Assembly (NCBI RefSeq): GCF_003721225.1
Contig: NZ_RIZI01000191.1
Location: 1 to 64,000, forward strand
DNA: 64,000 bases
DNA from: Acidithiobacillus sulfuriphilus
GTDB taxonomy: Bacteria > Pseudomonadota > Gammaproteobacteria > Acidithiobacillales > Acidithiobacillaceae
Reading direction: 5' to 3'
Shown here: positions 54,915 through 64,000 of the stretch, piece after piece
Position numbering within the stretch: position 1 is the first letter of the stretch
Layout: every line of letters starts with the position of its first letter
The notes under the pieces: model-generated
The model's input: only the letters and a program-made list of their open reading frames with translations
Told to the model about the DNA's origin: nothing
Databases searched by the model: none
Program-made: the position numbers and the translations under genes

Positions 54915-56105
54915 TTAGGCGGATGGTTGTTGGACACGCAGATCGGATATGGGGACATCTCCGATAAGTGTGGCATAGAAATGGATCAAGCGCTGGGACA
55001 TGGCTTCTTGGGACCACCGCCGGGCCAATTCCCTGGCCTCCACAGCCAGGCGCCCGCGGAGTTCCGGGTCGCGAAGGATGCGCAGGCATTGTTCGCTAAA
55101 GTCGTCGGGGTCGGGGCGGGCGCTGCGGCTCCCCTGCCGAGCGGCGAGGAGATCTGCGGCGCCCAGGGCGGGAATGGCCACCACCGGCAGTCCCGCGGCG
55201 AGGGCCTCCAGAAGCACCATGCCCTGGGTCTCCGTTTGCGAAGGAAAAACGAAGAGCTCTGCCGCCTGGTAGGCATCCCTGAGGGTGCTTTCGCGGTCGA
55301 GGTAACCAAGAAAACGTACGGCGCCGCTAAGTCCGCGCTGGGCGCTTTGGGCCTCCAGAGCGGGCCGTGCCGGGCCATCCCCAGCCAGCAACAATAATAC
55401 CTCCGGCAGGGCCGCCCGCAGCCGCTCGACGACGTCCAGGAGCAGGGGAATATTTTTTTCCGGGGCGATACGTCCGGCATAGAGCAAGACCCGTCTTTCC
55501 GGCCCGATACTCAGATTGGCGCGGAATGCGGCGCCGTCGCCGCTGGCGAAGGGCGCCGCTTCAATCCCCGTGGGGATGACCTGTAGCGGTGTATTGACGC
55601 CGTAACTCCAGAGAATCTCGGCCATGGCCCCGGAGGGAACGATGACCCCGGCCACGGCATGGCACTGGCGACGGGAGATCCGGTGGATCAGGCCGCGCCG
55701 CAGCGGTGCGGGAATCCATGGGTAGTAATGGCCCATGTAGGCCTCGAAATAGGTATGGTAGGAAAGGACGGCGGGGATCCGCAGGCGGTGCGCCAAGTAG
55801 GTACCGTAGGAGTGGGCGACGAATGGGGTTTGGATATGGACCAGGTCATAGCGGCGTTGCCGCAAGCGCCGATGCAGGCGCATGAGCCCCAGGGGTGTCA
55901 TCAGGCGTTCTTCGGGATAAAAGAAGACCCGCCATGCTGTGGCTTGCAGTATCCCGGTATCTAGCATCTCCCTGGGGCCATAAGCGGGGATGAGGAGATC
56001 GACCTCGTGCCCAAGCCGGGCGAGCCCTGTGCGAAAGCTGCGGATGGAACTCGCCACCCCGCTGACCCGGGGGAAGTAGGTGTCGGATATCATCAGGATG
56101 CGCAT
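54915..56105 (-). CDS. glycosyltransferase family 4 protein
   Basis: 396 residues, GT-B fold. The N-terminal domain begins ISDTYFPRVSGVASSIRSFRTGLARLGHEVDLLIP; the C-terminal domain has YAGRIAPEKNIPLLLDVVERLR, the nucleotide-binding AGDGPARPALE and the E-x7-E motif in PSQTETQGMVLLEALAAGLPVVA. It transfers an unknown sugar, likely to a lipid such as diacylglycerol (the sequence resembles the DAG glycosyltransferase / SQDG-like group) or to surface glycan. Single gene, convergent with clpB. Confidence 0.88.
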   Translation of the reverse strand: MRILMISDTYFPRVSGVASSIRSFRTGLARLGHEVDLLIPAYGPREMLDTGILQATAWRVFFYPEERLMTPLGLMRLHRRLRQRRYDLVHIQTPFVAHSYGTYLAHRLRIPAVLSYHTYFEAYMGHYYPWIPAPLRRGLIHRISRRQCHAVAGVIVPSGAMAEILWSYGVNTPLQVIPTGIEAAPFASGDGAAFRANLSIGPERRVLLYAGRIAPEKNIPLLLDVVERLRAALPEVLLLLAGDGPARPALEAQSAQRGLSGAVRFLGYLDRESTLRDAYQAAELFVFPSQTETQGMVLLEALAAGLPVVAIPALGAADLLAARQGSRSARPDPDDFSEQCLRILRDPELRGRLAVEARELARRWSQEAMSQRLIHFYATLIGDVPISDLRVQQPSA

Positions 56106-56318
56106 GCTTTGAGCCTTGCGTAGCTTTGCCGAACTCAGCGGGGGCTGAATGGGACCGGTTCATCCGGCGCTTTCCCGTATCAGGGCGACGAGCGGGCGCG
56201 GCGAATCAGGTCCGATTATGGCATGCCAATGTGACAGTATGATGACAGCAGGGCTGGCGAGACTCTCTTGGCGCCTCGCCAGCTCTGCAACAACTCCCCG
56301 GCAGGGATCCCGCGGGGG

Positions 56319-58283
<1,965 letters not shown>

Positions 58284-58441
58284 GGTGGCTCCGAAGGTTT
58301 TTTCGCCATTTTATCATTTTTCGGGAAATTGGGCGCCCTTGGCGCCAGCCGCCGTCATGCAAGACCTTTTCCTTGACGGCGGGGAAAATGGCGGGAAAAG
58401 CAGAGGCGCCGGGTCGGGCTGATCGTCATGGTCCGGACCGG

Positions 58442-58702
58442 CTAGAGCTTTTTGATGATTTTCACGATCACCAGCAGAATGACCGCGCCCAAGGTGGCCA
58501 CCAGGATGGCGCTGATGACGCCGGCCCCCACCAGGCCCGCCAGGCCGAAGGCGATGAGGAGAAAGCCGCCCAGGAAGGCCCCGATGATGCCGATGACGAT
58601 ATCGCCGAGGACCCCGAATCCCCGCCCCTTGACGATCACTCCCGCCAGCCATCCGGCGGCGGCACCGATGATCAGAAAAACGATCACGCTCATAAGGGTC
58701 AT
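58442..58702 (-). CDS. GlsB/YeaQ/YmgE family membrane protein
   Basis: 86 residues with three hydrophobic segments and the family pattern IVFLIIGAAAGWLAGVIVKGRGFGVLGDIVIGIIGAFLGG. Stress-associated inner-membrane protein of unknown mechanism. An ATG with AAGGGTC upstream. Lone gene, 34 bases behind glgP, possibly co-transcribed with it. Confidence 0.88.
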   Translation of the reverse strand: MTLMSVIVFLIIGAAAGWLAGVIVKGRGFGVLGDIVIGIIGAFLGGFLLIAFGLAGLVGAGVISAILVATLGAVILLVIVKIIKKL

Positions 58703-58736
58703 GGCTTTTTTCCCGTAGGGCCGGTGTATGCTCGGT

Positions 58737-61262
58737 TCAACGATACCAGAGGATCTGCTGCGCCTCCATGGGGACTTGGCATCCGGCCATGCGCGGGACG
58801 ATGCGGGGGGTGTAGTCGCTGGCGGGGCGGCGGGCGGCTATTTCGCAGCGGTAGCTGTAGCTGTTGACCGCTCCCTCAAGGGCTTCGCCCTGGGTCATGG
58901 ACAGGACTTCATCGTTTTGGCCTTCAGTGGCTAGGGCATAGAGTTCCACGGCGATACCGGCGGCGTCGAGATCGTTGAGGTAGACGGGGACCTGAAAATG
59001 GAGCATGCCGGCGTCCTGGCTGATCTGCAATTCGCCGAAGTGGATGCGCTCCCAGTGTTGAGCGATTTCGCCCTGCCACTGGCAAATGCGCTCCACCTGG
59101 CTGCGCCCGGCCCGCGCCGCGGCAATCTGGACAGCGGGCAGGTAAAGTTGCTCGACGTATTCGCGGACCATGCGGTTGCTGCTGAAGCGCGGGGTGAGGC
59201 GGCTCATGCTGGCGCGCATTTTGGCGACCCAGCCGCAGGGGCAGCCGTTGGCGTCGCGGTTGTGGTAGAAGAGTGGAACGACTTCCTCTTCCAGCAAGCG
59301 ATAAAGATCCTCCGCCTCGTGGGCATCCCAGGCGAGGTCGGTGTCATGCTCCTGACCATCGCCCAGGGGCCAGCCCAGTTCCGGCGCATAGGCCTCGGCC
59401 CACCAGCCGTCCAGTTCGGAAAGGTTCAAACCGCCATTGACGAGGACCTTCATGCCGCTGGTGCCGCTGGCTTCCCAAGGGCGGCGGGGGGTGTTGATCC
59501 ACAGATCGACGCCTTGCACCAGTTGTTCGGCCACCAGCATGTCGTAGTCGGCAATGAAAACGACCCGTCCGGCCAGTTCGGGGTGCTGGTGGATGAATTG
59601 GGTCCATTGCTGGACCATGACCTTGCCGGCGCCATCCTGGGGGTGGGCCTTGCCAGCGATGAGGAGTTGAACGGGGAAATGGGGATGGGTGAGGAGGCGG
59701 TAGAGGCGGTCCGGGTCGGCGAGTAGCATGTTGGGGCGCTTGTAGGCGGTGAAGCGGCGAGCAAAGCCGATGGTGAGGGCGTTGGGATCCAGGGCGAGGC
59801 CGGCGCGTTGCACCGTCTCTTCGTCGGCATGGGCGGCGGCGGACTGGCGCTCCAGACGGGTGCGGGCAAAGCCGATGACCTGCTGCCGGGCATTGGCGCG
59901 CAGGGCCCAGAGGGCTTGGTCGGTGACGCTTTGAAAGCGGCTTTCGATGTCTTGCAAATCACCTAGCCAGCGTTCCTTGCCACAGCTCTCGGTCCAGATC
60001 CGGTCGGCGTCCTGGGAATCCCAGGAGGGGGTGTGGACGCCATTGGTGACATGGGTGACCGGGACTTCGTTCTCCGGCCAGCGCGGGAAGAGGGGTTGGA
60101 AAATGCGCCGGCTGACGGCCCCATGGAGGCGGCTGACCCCATTGACCAGGATGCTGCCGCGGATGGCCAGCCAAGCCATGTTGAAGGGTTCCCGGGGGTC
60201 GTCGGGGTTTTCGCGGCCAAGGGCGAGAACGGTATCGCTATCCACGCCGAAGGCCTGGGGCGCACCCTCCATATAGCGGGCGAGGAGTTCCGGAGCGAAG
60301 CGGTCGAAGCCGGCGGCGACGGGGGTGTGGGTGGTGAAGATGTTGCCGGCGCGGGTGGCGGTGAGGGCGCAGCGGAAGTCGGTGCCGTGGTCGCGCATGT
60401 GGCTATGGGCGCGGGCGAGGATGGCAAAGGCGGCGTGGCCTTCGTTGAGGTGGCAGATCTCCGGCTGAATGCCCAGGCGCCGCAGCAGGAACCAGCCGCC
60501 GATGCCCAGGCAGATCTCCTGCTGCAGGCGCATTTCCGGGCCGCCGCCGTAGAGCTCGGAGGTGATGCCGCGGTCGGCAGGAGAGTTGAGGGGATCATTG
60601 CTGTCGAGGAGGTAGAGCTTGACCCGGCCGATCTGGGCCTCCCAGGCGCGCAGGAGGACGCTGCGGCCGGGGAAGGGGAGCTCTACCCGCAACCATTCGC
60701 CATGCTGGTCGCGCACGGGCGCCACCGGTAGCTGGGTGGGGTCGTTGTAGGGGAAAAATTCCTGCTGGCGGCCGCAGTCGTCCAGGGATTGGCGGAAGTA
60801 GCCTTGTTGCCAGAGCAGTCCGATGCCGAGGATGGGGACACCGAGATCGCTGGCGGTCTTGAGGCAGTCCCCGGCAAGAATGCCCAGTCCCCCGGAGTAG
60901 ATGGGCAGGGCTTCGGAGAGACCGAATTCCATGCTGAAGTAGGCCACTTGGCCGAAGGGGGGCTGGGGGTAGCTGCTGCTGAACCAGGTCTTGGCCGCCA
61001 ATCTCTGGCGGTGGCCGGCAATAAAATGGTCCAGGAGGGCGACAAAGGCCTGATCCTGGGACAATCGGTCCAGCACTTCGTTGGAGACGTTCTGCAAGAT
61101 GAGCCAGGGATTGCGGGTGGCCTGCCAGAGCTCCGGCGCAATACGTTCCCAGAGGACGTCGGCAGCGTGGCTCCAGGACCAGCGCAAGTCAAGGGCCAGT
61201 TCGGCAAGGCCGGCAAGGGGCTCGGGCAGGCTGGGAAGGAGGTAGCAGGGGGCGATGGTCAT
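58737..61262 (-). CDS. glgP: alpha-glucan phosphorylase
   Basis: 841 residues, GT35 family of the shorter non-E. coli type. The N-terminal part has FGQVAYFSMEFGLSEALPIYSGGLGILAGDCLKTASDLGVP; the PLP site is in SGTSGMKVLVNGGLNLSELDGWWAEAY; HLNEGHAAF is conserved. Releases glucose 1-phosphate from glycogen or maltodextrin. ATG 61262 overlaps the ldhA stop by four bases. With eno, pyk and ldhA it forms a carbohydrate-use run in an organism likely to be autotrophic. Confidence 0.93.
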   Translation of the reverse strand: MTIAPCYLLPSLPEPLAGLAELALDLRWSWSHAADVLWERIAPELWQATRNPWLILQNVSNEVLDRLSQDQAFVALLDHFIAGHRQRLAAKTWFSSSYPQPPFGQVAYFSMEFGLSEALPIYSGGLGILAGDCLKTASDLGVPILGIGLLWQQGYFRQSLDDCGRQQEFFPYNDPTQLPVAPVRDQHGEWLRVELPFPGRSVLLRAWEAQIGRVKLYLLDSNDPLNSPADRGITSELYGGGPEMRLQQEICLGIGGWFLLRRLGIQPEICHLNEGHAAFAILARAHSHMRDHGTDFRCALTATRAGNIFTTHTPVAAGFDRFAPELLARYMEGAPQAFGVDSDTVLALGRENPDDPREPFNMAWLAIRGSILVNGVSRLHGAVSRRIFQPLFPRWPENEVPVTHVTNGVHTPSWDSQDADRIWTESCGKERWLGDLQDIESRFQSVTDQALWALRANARQQVIGFARTRLERQSAAAHADEETVQRAGLALDPNALTIGFARRFTAYKRPNMLLADPDRLYRLLTHPHFPVQLLIAGKAHPQDGAGKVMVQQWTQFIHQHPELAGRVVFIADYDMLVAEQLVQGVDLWINTPRRPWEASGTSGMKVLVNGGLNLSELDGWWAEAYAPELGWPLGDGQEHDTDLAWDAHEAEDLYRLLEEEVVPLFYHNRDANGCPCGWVAKMRASMSRLTPRFSSNRMVREYVEQLYLPAVQIAAARAGRSQVERICQWQGEIAQHWERIHFGELQISQDAGMLHFQVPVYLNDLDAAGIAVELYALATEGQNDEVLSMTQGEALEGAVNSYSYRCEIAARRPASDYTPRIVPRMAGCQVPMEAQQILWYR

Positions 61263-62272
61263 GGGTGCGGAGCTCCGGGGGTTGGGGCGTGAACGATATT
61301 GCCATTTTCCCGTCCGGCGGCAAAGTCATCGAGATTGGTGATGGTGGTGGCGGCGATGGTGTGGAGGGCCTCGGCCGTGAAGAAGGCTTGATGACCGGTG
61401 ACGACGACATTGGGAAAAGTGAGCAGACGGGCGAAGGTATCGTCGCAGATGATGTCATCGCAGAGATTGTGGAAGTACAGTTCCGCCTCTTCCTCATAGA
61501 CGTCGAGGCCGACGGCCCCGAGATGACGGCTTTTCAGGGCGGCAATGAGGGCGCTGGTGTCGATGAGGGCGCCGCGGCTGGTGTTGATGAGCAGGGCCCC
61601 TTGGGGCATGCGCGCGAGGCGTTCCGCATTGATGAGGTGATAGGTGTCTGGGGTGAGGGGGAGGTGGAGGCTCACGATGCGGGACTCGCCAAGGAGGGTG
61701 TCGAGACTCACATACTGCATGCCCAGGGATTGGCAGATGGGGTTGGGATACGGATCGTAACCGAGGAGTCGGCACCCCATGCCGTGGAGGATCCGGGCCA
61801 GGGCGGCACCGATCTTGCCGGTCCCGATCAGGCCTACGGTCTTGCCGTGCATGTCGAAACCGAGCAATCCATCGAGAAGGAAGTTGCCCTCGCGAACGCG
61901 GTTGTAGGCCTTGTGCAGGTGGCGGTTGAGGGTGAGCATGAGACCGAGGGCGAATTCGGCGACGGCGTAGGGCGAGTAATCGCGCACGCGCATGACCGTG
62001 AGCCCTAAGCGCTCCGCCGTTGGCAGGTCCACATGGTTGAAACCCGTGCTGCGCAGTGCCAGGAGCAGGGTGCCGCCTTGGGCCAGGGCCTCCAGGACGG
62101 CGCTGTTGAGGGTGTCGTCCACGAAGGGGCAGACGGCCTGGTAGCCGCGGGCGATGACGGCGGTGTCCTCCCGCAAGGGAGTCTCGACGAAACTGAACTC
62201 ATGCCGGCCCTGATTGGCTGCATGGAGGGATTCCTGATCGTAAGGGCGGCTACTGGTGACGAGACAGCGCAT
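61259..62272 (-). CDS. D-2-hydroxyacid dehydrogenase (LdhA-like)
   Basis: 337 residues. Rossmann motif GLIGTGKIGAALARIL, catalytic Arg in LLINTSRGALID, Glu in LDVYEEE and His in VVTGHQAFFTAEAL match D-lactate dehydrogenases of the LdhA group (FYFHDxSxxI-like YFHNLCDDII region). It may reduce pyruvate to D-lactate with NADH. ATG 62272 follows AAGGAGGA; upstream extension is not coding. Located between eno and glgP. Confidence 0.9.
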   Translation of the reverse strand: MRCLVTSSRPYDQESLHAANQGRHEFSFVETPLREDTAVIARGYQAVCPFVDDTLNSAVLEALAQGGTLLLALRSTGFNHVDLPTAERLGLTVMRVRDYSPYAVAEFALGLMLTLNRHLHKAYNRVREGNFLLDGLLGFDMHGKTVGLIGTGKIGAALARILHGMGCRLLGYDPYPNPICQSLGMQYVSLDTLLGESRIVSLHLPLTPDTYHLINAERLARMPQGALLINTSRGALIDTSALIAALKSRHLGAVGLDVYEEEAELYFHNLCDDIICDDTFARLLTFPNVVVTGHQAFFTAEALHTIAATTITNLDDFAAGRENGNIVHAPTPGAPHP

Positions 62273-62282
62273 GGGTTCCTCC

Positions 62283-63578
62283 TTAAAAACGGATGGGCCG
62301 GCAGAAGGCCGTTTTGCCCGCAAAGCGAGCCGCCGTGCCCAGCTCTTCCTCGATGCGCAGGAGTTGGTTGTATTTCTCCACCCGTTCGCCGCGGCAGGGG
62401 GCGCCGGACTTGAGGTGGCCGGTGTCCAAGGCCACCGTCAGGTCGGCAATGAAGCTGTCCACCGTCTCGCCGGAGCGATGGGAGACAAAGGCGCCCCAGC
62501 CGTGGAACTGGGCCAGACGGGCGGCGGCGATGGTCTCGGTGACGGTGCCGATCTGGTTGAGCTTGATCAGCGCGGCGTTGGCGATCTGGTCGGTGATGGC
62601 GCGGGCGATAATGGCGGGATTGGTGCAGAAGATGTCGTCGCCCACCAGTTCGATGCCATCGCCAAGCTGGCGGTTGAGGAGTTTCCAGTTCTCCCAGTCG
62701 TCCTGGGCCAGCCCGTCTTCCAGCAGACAGAGGGGATATTCGTCCACCAGGGCGGCGTAGTAGGCGATCATTTCGGCGCTGCCGAGCTGGCGCTTTTCAC
62801 AGTGCAGGTGATATTTGCCGTCTTGGTAAAACTCGCTGGATGCGGAGTCCATGGCGATGCCCACCTCGGCGCCGGGTTGGAGGCCCACCGTTTCGATGGC
62901 GGCGACGATGAGGTCCAGGGGTTCGCGGTTGGCATGGACCTGAGGGGCAAAACCGCCTTCATCGCCAACCCCCACCGAGAGCCCTTTTTTCAAGAGGATG
63001 CCCTGGAGGGCATGGTAGACCTCAGCGCCCCAGCGTAAGGCTTCGCGGAAGCTGCCGGCGCCGTAAGGGACGAGCATGAACTCCTGGATGTCGGCCCCTT
63101 GACCATGGGCATGGACGCCGCCGTTGAGGATATTCATGCAGGGCACGGGCAGGCGCGTGGCCCCGGGGCCGCCGAGGTAATGATAGAGGGGCAGGCCGCT
63201 GGCCTCGGCAGCGGCGCGGGCACAGGCCAAAGAGACGCCGAGGATGGCGTTGGCACCCAGCCGGGCCTTATTGTCCGTGCCATCAAGGGCGATCATGGTG
63301 TCGTCGATGACTTTCTGGTCGCGGGCGTCGAGGTCGATGAGATCGGGGCCGATACGCTCTTCCACATGTTCCAGGGCCGTGCGCACGCCCTTGCCGCCAT
63401 AGCGTCGGGGGTCGCCGTCGCGCAGCTCCACCGCTTCGCGGCTACCGGTGGAGGCGCCGGAGGGTACGGCGGCGCGGGCGCGGATGCCGCAGGCCAGGGT
63501 AACCTCCACCTCGACGGTAGGGTTGCCCCGGGAGTCGAGAATTTCTCGGGCGCTGATGCCGATGATGGTGCTGTCCAT
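62283..63578 (-). CDS. eno: enolase
   Basis: 431 residues. Signature [10 protein letters not shown] is seen as [15 protein letters not shown], with the catalytic Lys in [17 protein letters not shown] and Mg ligands in VGDDIF and LLEDGL. Interconverts 2-phosphoglycerate and phosphoenolpyruvate. ATG 63578 follows CAGGAG; the longer frame is not supported. Between pyk and ldhA. Confidence 0.97.
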   Translation of the reverse strand: MDSTIIGISAREILDSRGNPTVEVEVTLACGIRARAAVPSGASTGSREAVELRDGDPRRYGGKGVRTALEHVEERIGPDLIDLDARDQKVIDDTMIALDGTDNKARLGANAILGVSLACARAAAEASGLPLYHYLGGPGATRLPVPCMNILNGGVHAHGQGADIQEFMLVPYGAGSFREALRWGAEVYHALQGILLKKGLSVGVGDEGGFAPQVHANREPLDLIVAAIETVGLQPGAEVGIAMDSASSEFYQDGKYHLHCEKRQLGSAEMIAYYAALVDEYPLCLLEDGLAQDDWENWKLLNRQLGDGIELVGDDIFCTNPAIIARAITDQIANAALIKLNQIGTVTETIAAARLAQFHGWGAFVSHRSGETVDSFIADLTVALDTGHLKSGAPCRGERVEKYNQLLRIEEELGTAARFAGKTAFCRPIRF

Positions 63579-63591
63579 GGGTGGCTCCTGT

Positions 63592-64000
63592 TCAGATGGG
63601 CATGGGGTGGGCGAGATCGATGATTTCCAGGCGGTTGGTGCCGCCGGGATGACCACGGCTCGGGCCCTGGGTGAGGATGATGCGGCCCTGTTCCAGACCA
63701 TGGGTAAGCAGCCAGCGGCGCGCTGCCGCCTCCCAACCTTGGCCGTGCTCCTCCATCTGGACCGGGTGTACGCCATAGGAAAAGGCCAGACCCTGGCAGG
63801 TGGCGGCATGGGGGCTCAGGGCGAGGATCCAGGTGGGCGAACGGAAACGGGCGATACGCCGGGCCGTGGTGCCGCTTTCGGTGGGGGTGATGATGAAACG
63901 GGGCCGCAGGCGTTCGGCGGCGGCGTGTACGTCCATGGCGATGACCTCTTCGATACTATCCGCCACGTCCTCCAGCGGTGCCAGGGGCTGTTCGCTCCGT
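63592..64000 (-). CDS. pyk: pyruvate kinase, C-terminal part (cut by window edge)
   Basis: The C-terminal allosteric domain of pyruvate kinase, open to the window end: [41 protein letters not shown] and [18 protein letters not shown] match the family's terminal fold. The active-site barrel lies beyond base 64000. It is 13 bases upstream of eno and probably leads or shares that operon. Makes pyruvate and ATP from PEP. Confidence 0.88.
   Translation of the reverse strand, partial: RSEQPLAPLEDVADSIEEVIAMDVHAAAERLRPRFIITPTESGTTARRIARFRSPTWILALSPHAATCQGLAFSYGVHPVQMEEHGQGWEAAARRWLLTHGLEQGRIILTQGPSRGHPGGTNRLEIIDLAHPMPI

Noticed and set aside
56200..56318. GC-rich hairpin behind acsA as terminator
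   Set aside because: Stem is possible but no U run follows, so termination cannot be claimed.

Overview
The window reads as a dense, GC-rich chromosome of an acidophilic, chemolithoautotroph-like proteobacterium, most like Acidithiobacillus. This rests on gene content and order (ygfZ-nadB-rpoE-rseA-mucD-lepA-lepB-rnc-era-recO-pdxJ-acpS), a tmRNA whose encoded tag reads ANDSNYALAA, the standalone heptose-7-phosphate kinase, and the mix of gamma/beta-like housekeeping genes. The species cannot be fixed from the sequence alone. Almost everything is conserved core genome. The two exceptions are the left edge (1-2016) and a scar behind the tmRNA.

Layout. (a) 1-2016 is the end of an integrated element: a relaxase-like remnant, then a leftward operon of a tyrosine recombinase followed, with 4-base overlaps, by DUF6883 and DUF4926 genes. 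It abuts the 3' end of tRNA-Arg(ACG), which has its own clear promoter and terminator. (b) 2237-5744 is cydDC. (c) 5760-9143 holds a small membrane protein, ygfZ, a YgfX-like protein and nadB. (d) 9335-12135 is the envelope-stress set rpoE-rseA-mucD without rseB. (e) 12241-18765 is lepA-lepB-DUF4845-rnc-era-recO-pdxJ-acpS, mostly with overlapping ends. (f) 18820-22726 is ugd-rfaE1-ttcA-hslO, then ssrA (tmRNA) and a 5'-truncated fic pseudogene. (g) 24033-28606 is pirin, a Bax-inhibitor-1-type membrane protein, and a zinc/manganese ABC importer.

(h) 28781-35123, mostly rightward: AI-2E-family permease, a Gln/Met-rich small protein, an OmpA-type lipoprotein, an unknown protein, rlmB, tatD, a PhnP-like hydrolase and dusA. 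(i) 42511-35027, leftward: xseA, then feoA-feoB-ppiB-lpxH-P-type ATPase behind a convincing Fur box. (j) A thioredoxin gene behind a MerR-type (CueR-like) promoter, then a TonB gene with a 60-residue membrane protein, and an Fsr-type MFS exporter. (k) 45942-54770, rightward: xseB-ispA-dxs-folE2-aroC-MFS and clpB, ending in an inverted pair of REP elements. (l) 54915-64000, leftward: glycosyltransferase, acetyl-CoA synthetase, GlsB-like protein, and glgP-ldhA-eno-pyk (pyk cut by the window edge).

The parts most worth a second look are the recombinase-coupled DUF6883/DUF4926 pair, the metal-type promoter in front of thioredoxin, the Fur-controlled operon that carries ppiB, lpxH and a P-type ATPase behind feoAB, a small coding stretch near 45710-45915 split at a run of six A, and the two mobile-element footprints at tRNA-Arg and ssrA. 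I found no CRISPR array, rRNA or complete insertion sequence.
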